Shown here one piece after another: positions 16,053 to 23,752 of a DNA stretch of 64,000 bases. The DNA is taken from contig JAFWGU010000023.1 of NCBI GenBank assembly GCA_017512285.1, forward strand, positions 1 through 64,000. The letters are read 5' to 3'. Under the pieces are notes generated by a model. The model ran no database searches. It was given only the letters and a program-made list of their open reading frames with translations, and had not been told where the DNA came from. Numbering within the stretch: position 1 is the first letter of the stretch; each line of letters begins with the position of its first letter. The position numbers and the translations under genes are program-made. The stretch is from Erysipelotrichaceae bacterium. Its GTDB lineage: Bacteria; Bacillota_I; Bacilli_A; Erysipelotrichales; Erysipelotrichaceae.

Positions 16053-16075
16053 GAAACCTTCGGGTTTCTTTTTTT
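16051..16075 (+). terminator. Strong terminator of the polA-to-M29 operon
   Basis: AAGAAACC and GGTTTCTT pair around a stable TTCG tetraloop, followed by seven T. It is the first strong terminator after the htpG/HAD region. Confidence 0.95.
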
Positions 16076-16087
16076 CTGCCAATGTAG

Positions 16088-16093
16088 CATAAT
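16088..16093 (+). promoter_or_regulatory. -10 element for nadR
   Basis: CATAAT lies 23 bases before the ATG, just past the terminator. No clear -35 is present. Confidence 0.4.
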
Positions 16094-16115
16094 TAAGTAA
16101 ATGGAGTGAACAATT

Positions 16116-17189
16116 ATGAGTTATGGTATATTCTTCGGGCACTTTTATCCGCCTCACAGAGGACATCTGCAGGCTATTTTCAGTGCCGCCAGTCAGTGTG
16201 AACATCTATTCGTTGTCGTCAGCAATGACGATAACCGCAATAAGTCAGATTCTGAGGAATCCGGAATAGGGATAATGAGCCATGATCTGAGAATCAGATG
16301 GCTCTGCCAGGAACTGTCAGACTTTGACTTCATCAGCGTGCTTTCAATTGACGAGACCGACATTCCGGCATATCCGGAAGGATTTACTCAATGGGTCAAT
16401 CTGCTGCTAGATGCCGTAAAAAATACCAAGAAGTATAAAAAAGATCCCAAGACCTTTACTTTCTTCTGCGGTGAATCTGTTTATACAGACGCATTAAGAG
16501 AATATGGCGAAGTAGTCATCTATGACATTGAAAACAGCTGGTACCCTATAAGATCTTCCGAAATCAGAAAGGATCCATATATTTACTGGGATTACATTCT
16601 GGGTGCTGCCAGAAGTTTCTTCGCCAAGAGAGTACTGATTACCGGTACCGAGTCTACTGGTAAGACTTCATTAACGAAGATGCTGGCAAAGCTGTATCAC
16701 ACTTCATGGTCATACGAAGTCGGCAGGTATTACTGCGACGAGTACATGGGCAGCAATGAAGACATCTATAACGATACCGATTTCAAGAGACTTGCTCATC
16801 TGCAGTACGAGAAAGACGAAGCGGCTTTGAGGAACTCTAACCGTGTATGCTTTTTCGATACTGATGCTGTAGTTACCCAGTATTACAGTGAGCTATATCT
16901 TGGACACAAGCTTGATTACATTGAAAACTTTGCCAGACCGGAAAGATATGACATCGTACTGATGCTTAAGCCTGACATTCCATGGGTAGATGATGGCAAG
17001 AGACTCAATGGCGATCAGGAAAGAAGATGGAAGCTTCATGAACATCTCAAGAACATGTATCTGGAAAGAGGATTTACCGTTCATGAGATAGGCGGAGGTT
17101 ATCTGGAGAGAATGAAGGAAGCTGTTGAAATCGTAAATGAGAACCTTGGAGGATACCGTCCGGCAAAGGAATTCAACAGAATAGACTAA
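16116..17189 (+). CDS. nadR: Bifunctional NMN adenylyltransferase / ribosylnicotinamide kinase (NadR type)
   Basis: NAD salvage enzyme of 357 aa. The N-terminal nucleotidyltransferase domain (about residues 1-170) has GHFYPPHRGH for ATP binding and the ISSxxIR-like RSSEIRKDP. The C-terminal kinase domain begins at about 175 with P-loop ITGTESTGKTSL and phosphorylates nicotinamide riboside. The helix-turn-helix repressor domain of enterobacterial NadR is absent, so this is an enzyme only. No PnuC transporter lies next to it. NAD synthetase lies at the other end of the window. GGAG at about 16103 sets the start. Confidence 0.92.
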   Translation: MSYGIFFGHFYPPHRGHLQAIFSAASQCEHLFVVVSNDDNRNKSDSEESGIGIMSHDLRIRWLCQELSDFDFISVLSIDETDIPAYPEGFTQWVNLLLDAVKNTKKYKKDPKTFTFFCGESVYTDALREYGEVVIYDIENSWYPIRSSEIRKDPYIYWDYILGAARSFFAKRVLITGTESTGKTSLTKMLAKLYHTSWSYEVGRYYCDEYMGSNEDIYNDTDFKRLAHLQYEKDEAALRNSNRVCFFDTDAVVTQYYSELYLGHKLDYIENFARPERYDIVLMLKPDIPWVDDGKRLNGDQERRWKLHEHLKNMYLERGFTVHEIGGGYLERMKEAVEIVNENLGGYRPAKEFNRID

Positions 17190-17193
17190 TTAT

Positions 17194-17222
17194 TTGACAT
17201 TTGCTGATTAATGTTTTTAAAT
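17194..17222 (+). promoter_or_regulatory. Promoter of the thrS leader
   Basis: TTGACA (17194-17199), 17-base spacer, TTAAAT (17217-17222). It lies directly after nadR and directly before the T-box leader. Confidence 0.62.
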
Positions 17223-17223
17223 A

Positions 17224-17447
17224 TTAAGAGTAAATACCGTGAATAAGACATGAGACATCATGCGCTGATCAGAGAGGAAGCCGGCCGGTGAAAGGTTTCT
17301 GAAGCAAAGACGTCTTACCGCTTAGGAGTAGGATCTTACGAAAGGATCCCGTTAACCGCGTTAAAGGTTTCGAGAGCAGATCCCTATGGATCTGAAGTAA
17401 GGTGGTACCGCGTTTATAACGTCCTTATGTGAGGACGTTTTATTTTT
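17224..17447 (+). ncRNA. Threonine T-box riboswitch
   Basis: Classical tRNA-sensing leader. The T-box core AAGGTGGTACCGCG lies at 17399-17412. The terminator stem AACGTCCT/AGGACGTT (17418-17439) with a T-rich tail competes with the antiterminator. The specifier codon is most likely ACC (Thr) at 17317-17319, sitting between GTCTT and GCTTAGG on the 3' side of stem I, with TAAGAC as the opposite 5' strand. A GA-rich motif (CAGAGAGGAAG) lies in the upper stem. Uncharged tRNA-Thr should stabilise the antiterminator and turn on thrS. The base of stem I is not sure. Confidence 0.94.
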
Positions 17448-17460
17448 TGGAGGAAGATTT

Positions 17461-19311
17461 ATGAGCGAAATCAAAATGAACGAATTAAACATCAAGGAAG
17501 ACGAAAGGCTTAATATGCTGAACCATTCCTGTGCCCACTTGCTGGCTCAGGCTGTAAAGCATCTTTATCCTCAGGCAAAGTTCTGGGTAGGACCGGTTAT
17601 TACAGACGGTTTCTACTATGACATCGATCTGGGAGACACAGTTATAACAGAAGCTGATCTGCCGGCAATTGAGAAGGAAATGAAGAAGTGCTCAAAGGAC
17701 AACAAGCGCATCGTCAGAGAAGAGATCTCAAAGCAGCAGGCTCTGGAAATGTTCCACGATGATCCTTACAAGACCGACCTGATCAACAATATGGATGAAA
17801 ACGAAGTGGTTATATCCTGCTACAGACAGGGAGACTTCGTTGACCTTTGCCGTGGACCTCACGTAGAAAATACGAAGCAGATGAAGTACTTCAAGCTGCT
17901 CAAGGTTTCAGGTGCTTACTGGAAGGGCGATGCCAATAATAAGATGCTGCAGAGAGTATACGGCGTATGTTTTGAATCACAGGAGGACCTGGATGCCTAC
18001 CTGCAGTACCTGGAAGAAGCCAAGGAAAGAGACCACCGCAAGATTGGCAGAGACATGGATATCTTCATGGTCAGTGATCTGGTCGGTAAGGGACTTCCAT
18101 TATGGCTGCCTAACGGCTATACAGTCTGGAGGATCCTTAACAACTATATCACTGAAAAAGAAATTGCTCACGGATATCTGCACGTTCATACTCCTGATTT
18201 AGGCTCAGTAGAATTATACAAGACATCTGGTCACTGGGATCATTATAAGGATGATATGTTCTCACCGATGTACAATATCTCAGAGAATGATGAGAACACA
18301 ATGACCGTCAGACAGGTCAAGGACAGGATCGACAGGGAAAGAAGCGATGATGTATACGTATTAAGACCAATGAACTGTCCTCATCACATGGTGATCTTCG
18401 GACGCAGATCTCATTCATACAGAGAACTGCCTATCAGAATTGCCGAAATCGCCAATGACTTCCGCTTTGAGGCTCAGGGAGCCGTAAAGGGCATTGAAAG
18501 AGCAAGATCATTTACTCAGAATGACTCTCATATATTCTGTACACCTGAACAGATCGAATCTGAATTCAAGGGCGTTCTTGACCTGATCATGGAAACATAT
18601 GATGACTTTGGATTCAAGGATTTCAAGTGCAGACTGTCATTAAGAGACCCGGCAGATACGACAAAGTACTTCCCGGATGATGAGATGTGGAATAATGCCG
18701 AGGCTTCATTAAGAAGCGTTCTGGATGATCTCAAGCTGGATTACTTTGAGGCAGTCGGCGAAGCTGCATTCTATGGCCCGAAGCTTGACGTGCTTGTTAA
18801 GCCGGCTGTAGGCAATGAAGTTGCACTTTCAACGATCCAGTTGGACTTCCTGTTACCAAGGAGATTCGAACTGACATATGTGAATGAAAACGGCGAAAAG
18901 ATAACTCCTGTCGTCATTCATAGAGCCATCCTGGGTTCACTTGACAGATTTGTTGCTTTCTTACTGGAAGAGACAAAGGGTGACCTGCCTTTGTGGCTGG
19001 CTCCACAGCAGTTTACGGTAATACCTGTAAATCCTAATGTCCACTACGAATATGCCAGGGATCTGGTAGACAAGATGATGAAGAAGGGTTACAGAGTAAA
19101 ACTTGATGACCGTAACGAAAAGCTCGGCTACAGAATCAGAGAAGCTCAGGTCAAGAAGGTTACAATGCAGATAGTCATCGGTGACCATGAAGTTGCTGAT
19201 AATACAGTAACGATCAGAAGACATGGTCAGAAGGAATCTCTGACACTGTCCCAGGAAGAATTCTTCGCTGCAGTTGACAGAGAGATCGTCGACAAGGAAT
19301 TAGCCAAATAA
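17461..19311 (+). CDS. thrS: Threonyl-tRNA synthetase lacking the TGS domain
   Basis: Charges tRNA-Thr; 616 aa. The protein starts just before the editing domain: H22xxxH26 in HSCAHLLAQA, and CRGPH further on, complete the editing site. The catalytic class II core has zinc ligands in MNCPHHM, NDSHIFC and VVIHRAILGSLDR, and the C-terminal anticodon-binding domain is intact (DRNEKLGYRIREAQ). The N-terminal TGS domain of about 60 residues is missing. A highly charged insert of about 20 residues (around ENDENTMTVRQVKDRIDRER) precedes MNCPHHM. Motif 2 reads FRFEAQGAVKGIERAR instead of the usual HRxExSGxLxGLxRVRG. GGAGGAAG sets the start and the T-box controls it. Confidence 0.96.
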   Translation: MSEIKMNELNIKEDERLNMLNHSCAHLLAQAVKHLYPQAKFWVGPVITDGFYYDIDLGDTVITEADLPAIEKEMKKCSKDNKRIVREEISKQQALEMFHDDPYKTDLINNMDENEVVISCYRQGDFVDLCRGPHVENTKQMKYFKLLKVSGAYWKGDANNKMLQRVYGVCFESQEDLDAYLQYLEEAKERDHRKIGRDMDIFMVSDLVGKGLPLWLPNGYTVWRILNNYITEKEIAHGYLHVHTPDLGSVELYKTSGHWDHYKDDMFSPMYNISENDENTMTVRQVKDRIDRERSDDVYVLRPMNCPHHMVIFGRRSHSYRELPIRIAEIANDFRFEAQGAVKGIERARSFTQNDSHIFCTPEQIESEFKGVLDLIMETYDDFGFKDFKCRLSLRDPADTTKYFPDDEMWNNAEASLRSVLDDLKLDYFEAVGEAAFYGPKLDVLVKPAVGNEVALSTIQLDFLLPRRFELTYVNENGEKITPVVIHRAILGSLDRFVAFLLEETKGDLPLWLAPQQFTVIPVNPNVHYEYARDLVDKMMKKGYRVKLDDRNEKLGYRIREAQVKKVTMQIVIGDHEVADNTVTIRRHGQKESLTLSQEEFFAAVDREIVDKELAK

Positions 19312-19323
19312 GGAGGATCATTT

Positions 19324-20700
19324 ATGGAAAACGCCTGGAATAAATACAGCACAAGAAAGAAAAACGAAGTATTCAAGTTTGCTGAAGGCTACCGCAGATT
19401 CATTTCTGAATGCAAGACTGAAAGGGAATGCGTTAAGAAGGGAATCGAGATTGCTGAAAAGCACGGCTTCAGAAACGTTGAGGATTATCTGAAGGAAGAT
19501 AAGACATTGAAGGCAGGAGACAAGGTTTACCTGAACAACAAGGGTAAGGACCTGGCACTGTTCGTCATCGGCAAGCAGCCAATGGAAAACGGCATGAACA
19601 TTCTTGGAGCTCACATCGACTCTCCAAGAATTGACTGGAAACAGCACCCATTCTATGAAGATCATGACATTGCTCTGGCTGACACCCATTACTATGGCGG
19701 CATAAAGTCATATCAGTGGGTAACACTGCCATTAGCTCTGCATGGTGTAGTTTGTAAGAAGGACGGCACAACAGTCAACATCGTTATCGGTGAAGACGAG
19801 GAAGGTCCGGTAGTAGGAATCAGCGATCTGCTCATCCATCTTTCAAGAGATCAGATGCAAAAGCCTGCCAGCAAGGTAATCGAAGGTGAGGACCTGAACG
19901 TTACTTTGGGTTCGATCCCGCTTAAGGACGAGGAAAAGGACGCCATAAAAGCCAATATTCTCAAACTCATTAAGGATAAGTATGACGTAGAGGAAGATGA
20001 CTTCATCTCCGCTGAAATCGAAGTAGTGCCGGCAGGACAGGCTAAGCACTATGGACTGGACAGTTCAATGATCATGGGATATGGCCAGGATGACAGAGTA
20101 TGTGCATACACATCATTAATGGCAATCTGTGAAATCGAGAATCCGGAAAAGACAGTATCATGCATGCTCGTTGACAAGGAAGAAGTAGGATCTATCGGTG
20201 CAACAGGAATGCAGTCATATTTCTATGAAAATATCGTCGCTGAGATCCTGGAACTGACAGATGGTTACGATTACCTGAAGTTCCGCAGATGTCTGGCTAA
20301 CAGCAAGATGCTGTCAAGCGACGTAAGCGCTGCTTATGACCCGAACTATCCAGGTGTCAACGAAATGAAGAATACATGTTTCTTCGGCGGCGGAATCGTA
20401 ATCAACAAGTATGTCGGTTCAGGCGGCAAGAGCGGCAGCAATGATGCAAATCCGGAATTCATCGCTGAAATCAGAGCAGCCTGGGACAAGAACAAGATCA
20501 CCTGGCAGACAGCAGAAATCGGCAAGGTCAATCAGGGCGGCGGCGGAACCATTGCCTACATAATGGCCAAATACAACATGCAGGTCATTGACAGTGGCGT
20601 AGGTGTTCAGAACATGCATGCTCCTTGGGAAGTAACCAGCAAGGCTGATATATTTGAAGCAAAGAATGCCTATGTAGCATTCTGCAGGGAAATGAAATAA
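19324..20700 (+). CDS. M18-family aminopeptidase
   Basis: Cytosolic zinc aminopeptidase of family M18 (aspartyl aminopeptidase/ApeA type), 458 aa. Metal-site motifs are GAHIDSPRID, GYGQDDRVCAYTS, VDKEEVGSIGATG and a C-terminal MHAPWE histidine. THYYGGIKSYQW is typical of the prokaryotic group. It follows thrS by 12 bases with AGGAGG, so it should be co-transcribed and fall under T-box control, which would tie amino-acid release from peptides to threonine supply. The substrate preference cannot be told. Confidence 0.93.
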   Translation: MENAWNKYSTRKKNEVFKFAEGYRRFISECKTERECVKKGIEIAEKHGFRNVEDYLKEDKTLKAGDKVYLNNKGKDLALFVIGKQPMENGMNILGAHIDSPRIDWKQHPFYEDHDIALADTHYYGGIKSYQWVTLPLALHGVVCKKDGTTVNIVIGEDEEGPVVGISDLLIHLSRDQMQKPASKVIEGEDLNVTLGSIPLKDEEKDAIKANILKLIKDKYDVEEDDFISAEIEVVPAGQAKHYGLDSSMIMGYGQDDRVCAYTSLMAICEIENPEKTVSCMLVDKEEVGSIGATGMQSYFYENIVAEILELTDGYDYLKFRRCLANSKMLSSDVSAAYDPNYPGVNEMKNTCFFGGGIVINKYVGSGGKSGSNDANPEFIAEIRAAWDKNKITWQTAEIGKVNQGGGGTIAYIMAKYNMQVIDSGVGVQNMHAPWEVTSKADIFEAKNAYVAFCREMK

Positions 20701-20725
20701 GCTCTCCAGATGGAGAGCTTTTATT
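20699..20725 (+). terminator. Terminator of thrS-M18 operon
   Basis: AAGCTCTCC (20699-20707) pairs with GGAGAGCTT (20712-20720), loop AGAT, followed by TTATT. Confidence 0.82.
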
Positions 20726-20743
20726 AACTTAGAGAAACTCTAA
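20721..20743 (-). terminator. Weak terminator of the DUF4956 gene
   Basis: On the minus strand TTAGAG-TTT-CTCTAA is followed by GTTAATAAAA. The U tract is poor, and the neighbouring plus-strand stem may help in both directions. Confidence 0.4.
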
Positions 20744-20750
20744 TGTGTGT

Positions 20751-21416
20751 TTATTCAGCGTTTTCCGGGAAGATTCCCAAGGCAATTTCGAGATTTCCGT
20801 TACGCATTCTTAATTCGTTGATGAAATCCTGACTGTCATTGCTGTTACGTAATACTACGTCATAGGTGAGTCTATAGAGGCTTCCCATGTTTGTGGTCTT
20901 TACGCCTACCATTTCATGACTTGAGGTATACTTCTCAAACAGATCATCAAATTCCGTTGAGAAATTGACGCTTTCAGGTACGGTGATCTTAAGTTCCTTA
21001 TGCTGTAAATTGAAGGCACCATGAGTCAGTGAACTGAATCCGAACATCAGAATTGCCATGATGATAACAAATACTGCTGCTATGCCCAGATATCCTGCAG
21101 AAGTTGCCAGACCGATGGCAAATGCTGTAAACAGGGAAATCATTTCTTCAGGCTTGCACTGCATGCTTCTGAATCTTAATAAGCCAAATGCTCCCATGAT
21201 GGCTACACCTGTTCCGAGGTTGCCGTTTACAAGCATGAGTACAGTCTGAATTACGGCAGGCAGTGCAACAAGAGTCAGTAAGAAATTTGGCGTAGTCTTG
21301 TTGATCTTGCCGTGAACCATTGCAAGTAAGGCACCAAGAATTAATGAGCCTGCTGTGCAAAGTAAGTAGCTTGTGATATTGAATTCGGTATATATTGATG
21401 TGAATAACTGTTCCAT
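20751..21416 (-). CDS. DUF4956 membrane protein, partner of the VTC-domain polymerase
   Basis: Integral membrane protein of 221 aa, DUF4956 family. About four hydrophobic helices fill residues 15-130 (for example SLILGALLAMVHG and LVALPAVIQTVLMLVNG), including the conserved GAFGLLRFRS segment. A soluble alpha/beta tail of about 80 residues follows. The family is commonly encoded next to VTC-domain polyphosphate polymerases, as here. It may anchor the polymerase or carry its product across the membrane (inference). AAAGGAG precedes the ATG on the minus strand. The first 76 bases overlap the upstream gene's 3' end in another frame. Confidence 0.85.
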   Translation of the reverse strand: MEQLFTSIYTEFNITSYLLCTAGSLILGALLAMVHGKINKTTPNFLLTLVALPAVIQTVLMLVNGNLGTGVAIMGAFGLLRFRSMQCKPEEMISLFTAFAIGLATSAGYLGIAAVFVIIMAILMFGFSSLTHGAFNLQHKELKITVPESVNFSTEFDDLFEKYTSSHEMVGVKTTNMGSLYRLTYDVVLRNSNDSQDFINELRMRNGNLEIALGIFPENAE

Positions 21417-22114
21417 TTTAATGCTCCTTTCGCCAGATATTTTTCATAGATCTGTCCATACTTTGAGAAGTTGCCTGGATAGATCTTTAGTTCGTTCAAT
21501 ATTGTGGTCAGCCATAAAGGCATGGCTGTAATTGTCTTGATTTCCATGATGACCGTATCGCCATCCGTAAGTTTCATTTCAGGTTCCGTATTGGTCAGCA
21601 GCATGTTTGTCATACTGAATCTTATGTCTGAATCAAATGTTATTCTGAGATTCTGGTCATCTCTTCCAGACCAGGAGTCTCTCTGATAACTGATGAGAAC
21701 CTTTGGATTGAGTTGCTGCTTTCTGTTTTTCAGATAATCGATTTCTTTCATGATCTGAGTATCCAGCGGAATAACGTCAAACAGCATGTAATCTCTTGAC
21801 TGATCATAGGTCATTTCCTGTCTTCTCTTGTATGTTACACCTTTGTACTTCTTCTTTATTTCCATGAATACGGGACTCTGACCGTTCTTTACTCCATAAC
21901 TTCTAAGCCTAAGCTTTTCTCTATAACCATTTTTATCAAGTGATGCTCTGATGAGTCTGTAATCGTCTGTATCAAAATAGATGCTTGTGATGTCGCTGTG
22001 AGGGAACTGATCAGGTTTGATCCTTCCATGGATCATGGTCATGATTTCCATGTACTGCTTTCTGGTCAAGACATATTTTGATTCAACTCTTTCAAATATT
22101 TCCTGGTAATCCAT
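21341..22114 (-). CDS. VTC-domain polyphosphate polymerase
   Basis: 257-aa protein of the VTC domain family, the catalytic fold of the yeast Vtc4 polyphosphate polymerase (triphosphate-tunnel type). Seen are ESKYVL at the start, SIYFDTDDYRL, the basic strands REKLRLRSYG and MEIKKKYKGVTYKRRQE, LISYQRDSW, LRITFDSDIRF and VIMEIKT: alternating Lys/Arg and Glu residues that line the tunnel. It should make polyphosphate from a nucleoside triphosphate (family knowledge). The last 25 residues, overlapping DUF4956, are extra to the domain. AGGAGG precedes the start. A Pho-box-like array lies upstream. Confidence 0.87.
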   Translation of the reverse strand: MDYQEIFERVESKYVLTRKQYMEIMTMIHGRIKPDQFPHSDITSIYFDTDDYRLIRASLDKNGYREKLRLRSYGVKNGQSPVFMEIKKKYKGVTYKRRQEMTYDQSRDYMLFDVIPLDTQIMKEIDYLKNRKQQLNPKVLISYQRDSWSGRDDQNLRITFDSDIRFSMTNMLLTNTEPEMKLTDGDTVIMEIKTITAMPLWLTTILNELKIYPGNFSKYGQIYEKYLAKGALKWNSYSHQYIPNSISQATYFAQQAH

Positions 22115-22139
22115 AACGTTTCCTCCTTTAACTGGCTAT

Positions 22140-22167
22140 ATCTTACCTGTTGAATCGGGAGATTAAA
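22140..22167 (-). promoter_or_regulatory. Possible promoter of the VTC-DUF4956 operon
   Basis: On the minus strand TTTAAT (22167-22162), 16-base spacer, TAAGAT (22145-22140). It is weak, which fits a promoter that needs an activator bound to the repeats just upstream. Confidence 0.35.
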
Positions 22168-22177
22168 TGGATTGATT

Positions 22178-22215
22178 GTGAATGTTTTTCAAAGAAATGT
22201 GAATGTTCTGTGAAT
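22178..22215 (-). promoter_or_regulatory. Helically phased TTCACA repeats, PhoP/PhoB-box-like
   Basis: Three copies of ATTCACA (minus strand), seen on the plus strand as GTGAAT at 22178, 22199 and 22210, are spaced 21 and 11 bases apart, or two turns and one turn of the helix. Two copies extend to GTGAATGTT. TTCACA at 11-base spacing agrees with the Bacillota PhoP box, TT(A/C/T)ACA repeats. Position just upstream of polyphosphate genes supports phosphate control. The array could also act on the plus-strand gene at 22279. Confidence 0.55.
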
Positions 22216-22225
22216 TTGTTATTTA

Positions 22226-22254
22226 TTGCAAATGACGTATTCAATTGTTAGAAT
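22226..22254 (+). promoter_or_regulatory. Promoter of the ADP-ribosylglycohydrolase-family gene
   Basis: TTGCAA (22226-22231), 17-base spacer, TAGAAT (22249-22254), 24 bases before the ATG and 10 bases after the repeat array. Confidence 0.65.
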
Positions 22255-22278
22255 TTTATTATAAACGGAGGAAAAATA

Positions 22279-23667
22279 ATGAAAGCATGGGAAAGAGCCA
22301 AGAAGATCCTTTATGATGGGATCCCTGTTCATCTTGAAGATGATAATGAAACGGTGTGGGAAGAAAACGCTGAAGGCCCTGAACAGCTCTATGATGCTCT
22401 GGCAAGAATCCACTGGCATTCAAGGGTACCTGGTTCACAGGCTGAGGAATCACCGTGTATTTCTGCCATCCAGGCAACTGAAAACAAGGGATATATCGTA
22501 CCTGACAGTGAGAAACTGATAGAACGTGGACTTAAAGCATATGACGACGATGACATCGTGGAACTGCATCTGGCTACCAATGCGGTATTTGAAGCATGCA
22601 ATAATGCCGTTAAGGATGAAAGTTCACCTTACTGGAATCAGAAATTCTATGATTCTTTTGAAGAATATGAGAAGGCTGTAAGCTTCCCTGAAAAGACGGA
22701 AATCGACATGGGTGATGAACTCGTTTCCAAGCAGCATGCCGGCTGGCTCTGCCAGATCATAGGCGGAGCATACGGTACCTGCATTGAAGGGTATGTTACC
22801 GACAAGATTTACGAGAAGTATGGCATAGTTGACAGATATATCAGAAAACCAAACACTTACAATGATGACATCACCTATGAACTTGCTTTGCTGTTTGCCT
22901 ATGACAAGTTCGGCAGGGAAACAACCAGTGCAGACATCGCCCGTGAATGGCTGGCCAGGATTCCTACAGGATGGTCTGCTGAAGACATTGCCCTGATAAA
23001 TCTCAGAGCAGGCATAATGCCGCCGGAAAGCGGTCGCTTCCATAATCCATGGAATGAATGGATCGGAGCCCAGATGAGAGGGGCAATATGCGGACAGTTA
23101 TATCCAGGTAACCCATATATGGCTGCCAAATGCGCATGGCATGATGCCGAGATCTCACACGCCAGAAACGGCATATTAGGTGAGGTTTTCAATGCCATCA
23201 TGACATCAATGGCATTCTATGAGAAAGACATCAGAAAAATAATCTGTGATGCCGTCGAACTCATTCCGGCAGACAGCGAGTACGGTCAGGTTATCAGATT
23301 TGCTCTTGAACAGTGCAGGAATCATGATAATTATCTGGATGCCTGGAGACCATGTGAAAGCAGATACGATCACTATAACTGGATCCATGCATATCCGAAC
23401 GCCTGTGCTGAAATAGTGGCTTTGTGGTATGGCGACTGTGATTTTACCAAGACCCTGACGACATGTGGCATGTGCGGACAGGATGCAGACTGCAATGCCG
23501 CCCAGCTGATAACGATCGTAGGCATTGTAAACGGACTTGATTTCATACCTGAATACTGGGTAAAACCGATAGGTGATAATCTCGACACATATGTCAGAGG
23601 ACTTAAGCACATTAAGATCTCTGAACTGGCAAAATGGACTGCTGAAGTAGCCCGCAAACTGGTTTAG
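22279..23667 (+). CDS. ADP-ribosylglycohydrolase (DraG/ARH)-family protein
   Basis: 462-aa protein of the ADP-ribosylglycohydrolase fold. The C-terminal 330 residues carry the family marks: GGAYGTCIEGYVTDK, NDDITYEL (the first Asp pair of the two-metal site), and GQDADCNAAQ at the place of the GxDxDT metal motif. About 130 N-terminal residues precede this domain and are not recognised. Members cleave N- or O-glycosidic ADP-ribosyl or ribosyl bonds. The nucleoside importer directly downstream suggests a role in ribonucleoside or ribosyl-compound breakdown rather than in protein de-ADP-ribosylation (inference). GGAGG precedes the ATG. Confidence 0.82.
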   Translation: MKAWERAKKILYDGIPVHLEDDNETVWEENAEGPEQLYDALARIHWHSRVPGSQAEESPCISAIQATENKGYIVPDSEKLIERGLKAYDDDDIVELHLATNAVFEACNNAVKDESSPYWNQKFYDSFEEYEKAVSFPEKTEIDMGDELVSKQHAGWLCQIIGGAYGTCIEGYVTDKIYEKYGIVDRYIRKPNTYNDDITYELALLFAYDKFGRETTSADIAREWLARIPTGWSAEDIALINLRAGIMPPESGRFHNPWNEWIGAQMRGAICGQLYPGNPYMAAKCAWHDAEISHARNGILGEVFNAIMTSMAFYEKDIRKIICDAVELIPADSEYGQVIRFALEQCRNHDNYLDAWRPCESRYDHYNWIHAYPNACAEIVALWYGDCDFTKTLTTCGMCGQDADCNAAQLITIVGIVNGLDFIPEYWVKPIGDNLDTYVRGLKHIKISELAKWTAEVARKLV

Positions 23668-23684
23668 TAACTATTTTGGAAATA

Positions 23685-23700
23685 TTGTAATCGTTTCCAA
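23685..23700 (+). promoter_or_regulatory. cre site (CcpA catabolite operator)
   Basis: TTGTAATCGTTTCCAA fits the consensus WTGNAANCGNWNNCAW at every position and overlaps the -35 of the operon promoter. In this position CcpA would repress, so nucleoside uptake should fall when preferred sugars are present. Confidence 0.65.
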
Positions 23701-23713
23701 AATGGGTTATTAT
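23685..23713 (+). promoter_or_regulatory. Promoter of the BMP/nucleoside ABC operon
   Basis: TTGTAA (23685-23690), exact 17-base spacer, TATTAT (23708-23713). The -35 and spacer are covered by a perfect 10-bp inverted repeat, ATTTTGGAAA (23673-23682) and TTTCCAAAAT (23694-23703). Confidence 0.75.
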
Positions 23714-23752
23714 ATCAATAGAAAGTTTTTTTAAGACTAAATGGAGGGAAAG

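Noticed and set aside
23673-23703. Inverted repeat read as a terminator for the ADP-ribosylglycohydrolase gene
   Set aside because: No T run follows, and it covers the next promoter's -35, so an operator is more likely.
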